From Neoechinorhynchus agilis (lineage: Eukaryota > Acanthocephala), in contig CM121343.1 in NCBI GenBank assembly GCA_051530055.1, positions 5,704,001 to 5,768,000 of the forward strand: a stretch of DNA of 64,000 bases, given 5' to 3'. The notes under the pieces are model-generated. The model did no database searches and had not been told where the DNA came from. It saw only the letters and a list, made by a program, of their open reading frames with translations. How positions within the stretch are numbered: the stretch's first letter is position 1; every line of letters starts with the position of its first letter. Shown piece by piece: positions 56,241 through 64,000 of this stretch. A program made the translations under genes and the position numbers.

Positions 56241-56952
56241 TGTGCTTCAAACAGATTGTTAAAAATATATTATGTTTTCCTTTTAAAAAAATACGAGAAC
56301 CCATTTAATCATCTTAATCAAAGAATCCCGGGAAATTTATCTATCGTGCGTGTGTATCAGTTTTATTCGTGTTGACCTAAAAACAAGTGCAGCGTTGATA
56401 CAGTCTAAACTGAGTACCGCCACGATTAATCCTTTAACTGGTTCATTAAATTTATTGTGCAGTTCGAAATTTCGGCGTACAGATTTTTAAAATCATATCA
56501 AGAAAATCCTCCGAGATGGTAAATGATGAATGATTTTTGATCATAATCCCCGAAATATTTCGAAGGAGGAAACAACGCCTTATCCGGGTCATTGCTTCAC
56601 ATATTTAAAGACTTACAAGAAATGGCCCGGACGAGGCGATGTTTTGCTCTTTCGAAATAGTAATAATAAAAGAATCTTGAACCGGGGATTATGTTCAGGA
56701 CCATTCATGATTCTTAAAATTTCTAAGTTCAGCCCTAACAACTCGGTTATAATTGTAGATCAAACGAATTGTCAAGAATGTAAACCCGAAGACGATTTTA
56801 ATTACTGCTTCAAAAAACCTCAATCCCTTCTTCGATCGCTTTGAAATTTGAACCATTTTAAGACTGTGGACTCACACATTTAAAACGCTATGTGAGACCT
56901 ATTAATAGCAATCTCAATTTAAAGCAAAAATATTATCGTAAAAGTATACATC
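56241..56952. other. Intergenic with foldback scraps
   Basis: Positions 56535-56660 combine GATCATAATCCCCGAAATAT (like family C) with CACATATTTAAAGACTTACA and GAGGCGATGTTTTG (like the 4641 monomer). Another scrap, ACTCACACATTTAAAACG, is at 56870. The plus frame at 56530-56844 overlaps these and is not credited. Confidence 0.45.
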
Positions 56953-59088
56953 TCAAGTTAGCTCTTCCTCATCAGTAGCTTGGAGTGCAGAAATCTTACT
57001 TCCAAATTTGCCAATACCGACGCTTTCGGCAGATTTACCATCACTTGCGCCGGTATAGTAAGATTGGTTTGTGTCTGTTGATTCGTAACTCGTGGACACA
57101 TCGTTTTCATAATCGCTGACGGCTTTGCACGTCAGGATTATGCATATGAATAACATGAATAACAGTCCAAAGAGCAATCCTAGACTAATCTTGAATGCTT
57201 TGCCGAACGACAGATTATCTAAGCTCGAATGAAAATGCCTCATATGACCTTTGGTATAAAACGAACCTTTAAACTCTCCAGCAGTATCTAAACAAGGTTA
57301 AGGTGCGAAACGCGTTTTTTATCAAGTAATTTTCTAACCTAAAAAAGTTCCACTTGGCTTTCCTGTAAGAATGTAGGAGAAAAAAGATAATGTGTTATTA
57401 TAATAAGACATGTTCGACCTTACCGCATAATATGGGTTTTTTGATACAACCAATATTCGCGTGGCGATCACAATCGAATTTATGAGCGGAACAAAATCTA
57501 TCATGAGCTAAGACAACATTCCTTTATTGCGTTCAATTTCCGTATTATCTGTAAAAACTTACTGCAATCGTATAATTCGCATTTCAGGCATGCCTCCTTT
57601 AGTTTGCTTTCGGAAACGCAAGTATTGTTGTATGCGATCCCGCAATAAACCTCATTTAAAGGACACCTTGGCTTCAACACTAAAACGTTGCTGTCTTTTG
57701 GTCATCAAAATACAAGAAGAGTACTTACATGGAGGCAAACAAGGTTTTTGATTTTCGTCCTTGGTAACCTCAAAAATCTGACAATTTATATGAGAATGGC
57801 TGTAAGCATCAGAACAATACGCGCAAACTTGGTACTTATCACTGCAATGATGAGTCTTTGGCGAAACAACCATTTCCTTATAAAAAAGTTTCCATGAGTC
57901 ATTGAGCTTTTCGTCTTTTAAGGTTGTCACGGAAATGAACTCCGGATAAGGCATGATCGAAATCCTTGTCATCGTTTGAACACACTTCAATGTATCCGCT
58001 GCACAGTACGTGTGACAGGTCACATTCTGGCGAAATACTTCGTTAACTGACAAAGATATACGATCTCGAGAATCGCTGAAAATTAAAGCTGCTCTGCGGG
58101 TTTCCGTTGTCGAAGTAACTCGTAACATAAAAGCAAACGGAACAACACTCATTGGATTGCTTTCTCCGGATCTAAAGTCTTCAGCCATGATGGTAAAGTG
58201 ATATGTCCGGCCAATAAACGTTTTCGGGAAATAAACTGCCAAACTGCAATTGGCAAACAAGTCGACCTTAACCCCATAAAAGCTATTTAAATAATCGCGT
58301 ATCGCGCATCCGCTTTCGTCAATCTCATACGATTTGGGATCCCTTGTCGGCGAAAATTCGTCCGGGTGAACGCACTCTGTCAAATTGCCCAAACGTGTGA
58401 ACGGCCATCGACACTTTATGGTATCAACCTCGTTGGGATCAAATGCCCTTACAATCAACGGCTCGGTCACACTGTGTGCAACTAGATATTGTGGAACGAC
58501 TCCTATCTGCGGTGAGCTGTTAAGTAATCTATCAGACCTGTATAACGTCTTGATTGTTGTGTAAAGAAATGCAGTACTTTTGCTCATGTAAGCAGTTACA
58601 CTTGCATCTTTACCTCCAAAAACATACAGGTTCGTACCCGGCATGAATAATAGCCTAATTGAGCTGTCACACGGTAATTGGTAGTCGATTAAGCTAACAA
58701 AAGTGAGTTGCCCGAATGCTTCATGACTTTGAACACAAGCCCCGTCGATTTTGATACCATCTTTAATCTTTTTATGAGCGCAAAAATTTTCATTCACGCA
58801 CGACAAAATGGGATGCACCACAGGAATCCCGATTTCTTCATAGACCTTTGACATTGTGTAACCATGCTTGCGGTAGTCACCATCACATCGTTGGGACGTT
58901 TGACCTTCGTCGTTTGCTTGCTCAATGGTGTATTCGACGTTCACGAGAACACGGCACCGGTGATTTAGTATGGCAAATTCGTCGTCGTACTTAATCATCC
59001 TATAGTTTATATTTCCACTTTTAAAGCGGTTACATTTAACAGCATAAATTATAAAATTTGCGATCTTAAAAATTAAAGCAAGTTGCAT
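56953..59088 (-). CDS. Unrecognised single-pass membrane protein, Cys-rich ectodomain
   Basis: Five exons (59088-57729, 57679-57563, 57507-57424, 57362-57339, 57287-56953) sum to 1,920 nt, an exact 640 codons, and every junction keeps frame. The N-terminus is hydrophobic (LALIFKIANFIIYAV), a likely signal peptide. The ectodomain of about 550 residues has many Cys and several N-X-S/T sites. Its middle part (VRAFDPNEVDTIKCRWPF, ESGCAIRDY, YHFTIMAEDFRSGES, PMSVVPFAFMLRV) resembles, from memory, a repeated module of large animal adhesion-type proteins that I cannot name. Short exons carry further Cys pairs (GIAYNNTCVSESKLKEACLK, FCSAHKFDCDRH). One membrane helix follows (ISLGLLFGLLFMLFICIILT), then a 60-residue Ser/Thr/acidic tail. 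Secreted or surface receptor-like; function unknown. Confidence 0.75.
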
Positions 59089-59502
59089 TGCAAAGATCTC
59101 TTTTACAATAGTACCAACTTTAGGTTCCCGTACTGAAATCCCGTTGTCATAGCAGCGTCCGCGCCTTTCTCTATCTCCTTAGTGGTCCATGCGCTGATCT
59201 TCGTCCGACTTTCAAAATTCGTTGCAACGAGCACCAAATTCAAATACCTAGAGAAATCGAATGAAAGCATTCATGAAGCAAACTCAAAATGAACAAGCGC
59301 CTTACAAAGCAATAAAAGACAATGAAACTATTCAGTGAACTTTAGGTACATTGATTCGGTTTAAAAAATCCGGTGTTGATCTCTCGATATGCGCAAATAA
59401 GTATTTATTAAAGACGTTTCGAACCTCGTCGGGTTCATCATCAGTTCTTAAATAAAGTTTAGCTGTGAACAAAGTAGCGTCAATGAGACATTGTTCGCAC
59501 TT
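59089..59502. other. Upstream flank with family A fragment
   Basis: AACCTCGTCGGGTTCATCAT at 59421-59440 with ATTAAAGACGTTTC before it is a core of foldback family A. It lies just before the 283-bp array. Nothing else is seen. Confidence 0.5.
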
Positions 59503-62500
59503 CACACATTTCATCCCATGTCCGGCACCGCCATGCAACTCGGTTCGAAAAATTAATGTTCTTCGTCGAAAGATGCCTTAACACTGACCTATCAAACACA
59601 TTAATTTGAAGATCGTCCAGACGATTATCGAATTCATGAAAAAGCTATTAAAGTCAAAAGTAGTTCAAGAACATTTGAATAAAGTCAAAATCGGTTGATT
59701 ACATTGGCTCAGAAGCGCTCCATTCAGAGCTAAAAGTGTCCAGCGAGCATTTTGGAACCCTTAACCCGGGTTTCGCAGTAGATTTCACACATTTCATCCC
59801 ATGTCCGGCACCGTTATGCAACTCGGTTGGAAAAATTAATGTTCTTCGTCGAAAGATGCCTTAACACTGACCTATCAAACGTATTAAATTGTAGATCGTC
59901 CAGGCGATTATCGAATTCATGAAAAAGCTGTTAAAGTAAAAAGTAGTTCAAGAACATTTGAATAAAGTCAAAATCGGTTGATTACATTGGCTCAGAAGCG
60001 CTCCATTCAGAGCTAAAAGTGTCCAGCGAGCATTTTGGAACACTTAACCCGGGTTTCGCAGTAGATTTCACACATTTCATCCCATGTCCGGCACCGTTAT
60101 GCAACTCGGTTGGAAAAATTAATGTTCTTCGTCGAAAGATGCCTTAACACTGACCTATCAAACGTATTAAATTGTAGATCGTCCAGGCGATTATCGAATT
60201 CATGAAAAAGCTGTTAAAGTAAAAAGTAGTTCAAGAACATTTGAATAAAGTCAAAATCGGTTGATTACATTGGCTCAGAAGCGCTCCATTCAGAGCTAAA
60301 AGTGTCCAGCGAGCATTTTGGAACCCTTAACCCGGGTTTCGCAGTAGATTTCACACATTTCATCCCATGTCCGGCACCGTTATGCAACTCGGTTGGAAAA
60401 ATTAATGTTCTTCGTCGAAAGATGCCTTAACACTGACCTATCAAACACATTAATTTGAAGATCGTCCAGGCGATTATCGAATTCATGAAAAAGCTGTTAA
60501 AGTAAAAAGTAGTTCAAGAACATTTGAATAAAGTCAAAATCGGTTGATTACATTGGCTCAGAAGCGCTCCATTCAGAGCTAAAAGTGTCCAGCGAGCATT
60601 TTGGAACCCTTAACCCGGGTTTCGCAGTAGATTTCACACATTTCATCCCATGTCCGGCACCGTTATGCAACTCGGTTGGAAAATTAATGTTCTTCGTCGA
60701 AAGATGCCTTAACACTGACCTATCAAACGTATTAAATTGTAGATCGTCCAGGCGATTATCGAATTCATGAAAAAGCTGTTAAAGTAAAAAGTAGTTCAAG
60801 AACATTTGAATAAAGTCAAAATCGGTTGATTACATTGGCTCAGAAGCGCTCCATTCAGAGCTAAAAGTGTCCAGCGAGCATTTTGGAACCCTTAACCCGG
60901 GTTTCGCAGTAGATTTCACACATTTCATCCCATGTCCGGCACCGTTATGCAACTCGGTTGGAAAAATTAATGTTCTTCGTCGAAAGATGCCTTAACACTG
61001 ACCTATCAAACGTATTAAATTGTAGATCGTCCAGGCGATTATCGAATTCATGAAAAAGCTGTTAAAGTAAAAAGTAGTTCAAGAACATTTGAATAAAGTC
61101 AAAATCGGTTGATTACATTGGCTCAGAAGCGCTCCATTCAGAGCTAAAAGTGTCCAGCGAGCATTTTGGAACCCTTAACCCGGGTTTCGCAGTAGATTTC
61201 ACACATTTCATCCCATGTCCGGCACCGTTATGCAACTCGGTTGGAAAAATTAATGTTCTTCGTCGAAAGATGCCTTAACACTGACCTATCAAACGTATTA
61301 AATTGTAGATCGTCCAGGCGATTATCGAATTCATGAAAAAGCTGTTAAAGTAAAAAGTAGTTCAAGAACATTTGAATAAAGTCAAAATCGGTTGATTACA
61401 TTGGCTCAGAAGCGCTCCATTCAGAGCTAAAAGTGTCCAGCGAGCATTTTGGAACCCTTAACCCGGGTTTCGCAGTAGATTTCACACATTTCATCCCATG
61501 TCCGGCACCGTTATGCAACTCGGTTCGAAAAATTAATGTTCTTCGTCGAAAGATGCCTTAACACTGACCTATCAAACGTATTAAATTGTAGATCGTCCAG
61601 GCGATTATCGAATTCATGAAAAAGCTGTTAAAGTAAAAAGTAGTTCAAGAACATTTGAATAAAGTCAAAATCGGTTGATTACATTGGCTCAGAAGCGCTC
61701 CATTCAGAGCTAAAAGTGTCCAGCGAGCATTTTGGAACCCTTAACCCGGGTTTCGCAGTAGATTTCACACATTTCATCCCATGTCCGGCACCGTTATGCA
61801 ACTCGGTTGGAAAAATTAATGTTCTTCGTCGAAAGATGCCTTAACACTGACCTATCAAACGTATTAAATTGTAGATCGTCCAGGCGATTATCGAATTCAT
61901 GAAAAAGCTGTTAAAGTAAAAAGTAGTTCAAGAACATTTGAATAAAGTCAAAATCGGTTGATTACATTGGCTCAGAAGCGCTCCATTCAGAGCTAAAAGT
62001 GTCCAGCGAGCATTTTGGAACCCTTAACCCGGGTTTCGCAGTAGATTTCACACATTTCATCCCATGTCCGGCACCGTTATGCAACTCGGTTGGAAAAATT
62101 AATGTTCTTCGTCGAAAGATGCTTAACACTGACCTATCAAACGTATTAAATTGTAGATCGTCCAGGCGATTATCGAATTCATGAAAAAGCTGTTAAAGTC
62201 AAAAGTAGTTCAAGAACATTTGAATAAAGTCAAAATCGGTTGATTACATTGGCTCAGAAGCGCTCCATTCAGAGCTAAAGGTGTCCAGCGAGCATTTTCG
62301 AACACTTAACTCGGGTTTCGCAGTAGATTTCACACATTTCATCCCATGTCCGGCACCGTTATGCAACTCGGTTCGAAAAATTAATGTTCTTCGTCGAAAG
62401 ATGCCTTAACACTGACCTATCAAACGTATTAAATTGTAGATCGTCCAGGCGATTATCGAATTCATGAAAAAGCTGTTAAAGTAAAAAGTAGTTCAAGAAC

Positions 62501-62920
62501 ATTTGAATAAAGTCAAAATCGGTTGATTACATTGGCTCAGAAGCGCTCCATTCAGAGCTAAAAGTGTCCAGCGAGCATTTTGGAACCCTTAACCCGGGTT
62601 TCGCAGTAGATTTCACACATTTCATCCCATGTCCGGCACCGTTATGCAACTCGGTTGGAAAAATTAAGTTCTTCGTCGAAAGATGCCTTAACACTGACCT
62701 ATCAAACGTATTAAATTGTAGATCGTCCAGGCGATTATCGAATTCATGAAAAAGCTGTTAAAGTCAAAAGTAGTTCAAGAACATTTGAATAAAGTCAAAA
62801 TCGGTTGATTACATTGGCTCAGAAGCGCTCTATTCAGAGCTAAAGGTGTCCAGCGAGCATTTTGGAACCCTTAACCCGGGTTTCGCAGTAGATTTCACAC
62901 ATTTCATCCCCTTAGCAAAG
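59503..62920. repeat. 283-bp satellite array, twelve periods
   Basis: CACACATTTCATCCC starts at 59503, 59786, 60069 and then every 282-284 bp to 62896. Units are nearly identical; variants are single bases (GGTTGG or GGTTCG, CCCTTAACCCGGG or CACTTAACTCGGG) and one-base indels. Recurrent 61-codon plus-strand frames (60585, 61999, 62564) differ after single-base indels and end in stops, so coding use is unlikely. Confidence 0.95.
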
Positions 62921-63141
62921 GTCAGCATTTGAATAAATTCAAAATCGTCAAGAAAAAACTTATGACTGACAAACTCATTGAATGCATTACGAACTTATTT
63001 GATACGCAATGACGTCACATTTTGTAGAATATTAGGGAGGTGGATGCGAAAGGGCAATAACGCTGGAAGAATCGATATAAGTGGATGTGTGCATGTGGTT
63101 CGAGTGAGGCAAAAAAGTTGAAAGTTGCTGTTTTTTTTGCG

Positions 63142-64000
63142 ATGCCGGAGCGTGAGGCGGATTCTAGTATTGAGGTTACACAGCGCGCGATTAGGACGGA
63201 TCATAATTTTGGGCGAGCCGGAAGGTCGGTTGTCAATTGCGACGATGTGGATTTGGTTGTGATTGAGGTGGTAAGGAGCATACTGCGGTTAGCATCAGGA
63301 CAAGGCGCGAATAATTCGGTAGTTTTCAGCCGCAGTTCGTCCATTGCTGAGGTTAAAAGCGTTGATGGTAGATCGGCGTTTAGGTCGTTGGTTGCAAAGT
63401 CGAATAGTGGAGATTTGGCTCCTAAGGTAATTGCATTCGAAGATGCGTCATTTTTTATTGAGGAGATTCCAAAGGACCACGAGGACCTGGGGGGCGACGA
63501 GGGCATTGCTAATCGGGTAAAGAATCGTTCACGTGCAGTAAAGCGTGTTATTCCTTGGCAGCCAGTGGTGCCCCAGCGCACTAATGCATCTAAGCGGCCA
63601 AGATGGGGGGACAATCGCGAGATGGGTTCGAATCAATACAAAATAATAAGATCGACTTCACATATGACAAAGCCCCAGGACTATACAATGCATAGGCGAT
63701 GCGTTGGACTTAAAATGGATATGAGTAGGAGTTTAAGACGTGCCGTCGGAACCATCTACAAATACTTTTGTAATAAGTGTACTTTCGAAACGAACACGGC
63801 TGAAGCATTGACGGAGCATTTATGGAATGTTCATGTGTTCAGATGCTTGTCGTGCACTTTCATGTCTGATACAAGGTACGGTTTGTTACAGCATCAAATG
63901 AGTCACTGTCCCGTGAGATCGTCCACGAGGGTTCCTCCAATTATCCTTGATACGGTCATTGAGTCATCGGACCACAGAATGTATTTGTTGAACAATTTCG
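63142..64000 (+). CDS. C2H2 zinc-finger protein (partial, right edge)
   Basis: A plus-strand frame stays open from ATG 63142 (or ATG 63085, same frame) to the window end, at least 286 residues. Residues 1-205 are polar with basic patches (VKNRSRAVKRVIPW, ASKRPRWGDNR). Two fingers follow: Cys210, Cys213, His226, His231, and Cys235, Cys238, His251, His255. They are joined by a four-residue VFR-type linker, not the TGEKP linker of KRAB-type arrays, which suggests divergent fingers of a transcription regulator. The frame has no stop within the window, so its 3' end and any introns lie beyond. The overlapping minus-strand frames (62995-63204, 63201-63614) are shadows. Function unknown. Confidence 0.7.
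   Translation, partial: MPEREADSSIEVTQRAIRTDHNFGRAGRSVVNCDDVDLVVIEVVRSILRLASGQGANNSVVFSRSSSIAEVKSVDGRSAFRSLVAKSNSGDLAPKVIAFEDASFFIEEIPKDHEDLGGDEGIANRVKNRSRAVKRVIPWQPVVPQRTNASKRPRWGDNREMGSNQYKIIRSTSHMTKPQDYTMHRRCVGLKMDMSRSLRRAVGTIYKYFCNKCTFETNTAEALTEHLWNVHVFRCLSCTFMSDTRYGLLQHQMSHCPVRSSTRVPPIILDTVIESSDHRMYLLNNF

Noticed and set aside
60585-62749. Three similar 61-codon frames in the 283-bp array
   Set aside because: Same satellite segment; single-base indels change the frame in other units and no unit differs in a codon-aware way.
63201-63614. A 137-codon minus-strand frame under the zinc-finger gene
   Set aside because: It is the antisense of a frame with clear C2H2 fingers; its own translation shows no domain.

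Overview
This is a gene-rich stretch of an animal nuclear genome, crowded with mobile-element debris and satellite arrays. It is eukaryotic: genes are split by introns of about 40-100 bp with GT..AG ends, and the products are animal proteins (MSH6, an ARID1/Osa subunit, Pygopus, beta-PIX, a TINAG-like pseudoprotease). Many start codons sit 1-25 nt after a TTTYAG-type 3' splice site with no coding exon recognisable upstream. That pattern is expected for spliced-leader trans-splicing. With the tiny introns it suggests a nematode, perhaps of the Trichuris/Trichinella/mermithid side, but the taxon is an inference; other trans-splicing phyla are possible.

Layout. 1-3820: MSH6 on the minus strand, running off the left edge before its ATPase domain, with foldback repeats in a 1.4 kb intron. 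4641-5917: a foldback element with nine internal tandem repeats. 6629-13072: a compact cluster of Mo25/CAB39, mitochondrial bL12m, YKT6 and an ARID1/BAF250 gene. 13256-17900: broken non-LTR retrotransposon pieces (endonuclease on plus, reverse transcriptase on minus). 18775-24335: a dual-specificity phosphatase and eIF1A among short copies of a retroelement-like C-terminal module. 25235-26230: a 119-bp satellite abutting the 3' end of beta-PIX (26280-29689). 30493-32222: a WD40-FYVE protein of the WDFY1/2 type. 35406-36260: eIF4E. 37626-38635: a second foldback/tandem element. 38662-43247: tubulin cofactor D. 45510-48236: a Penelope-like fragment, LINE fragments and a MITE. 48380-49790: Pygopus. 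51110-52650: a 193-bp satellite. 53159-54565: a TINAG-like protein. 54924-59088: a proline-rich protein and an unrecognised single-pass membrane protein. 59503-62920: a 283-bp satellite of twelve periods. 63142-end: a C2H2 zinc-finger protein cut by the right edge.

The host genes are housekeeping and regulatory genes with no operon-like theme: DNA repair, translation (bL12m, eIF1A, eIF4E), trafficking (YKT6, WDFY), cytoskeleton and signalling (beta-PIX, TBCD, Mo25, DUSP) and chromatin/Wnt (ARID1, Pygopus). The less ordinary material is the repeat biology: several foldback families whose arms also appear as satellite monomers, and at least eight copies of one short protein module scattered on both strands. 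No tRNA, rRNA or CRISPR was seen.
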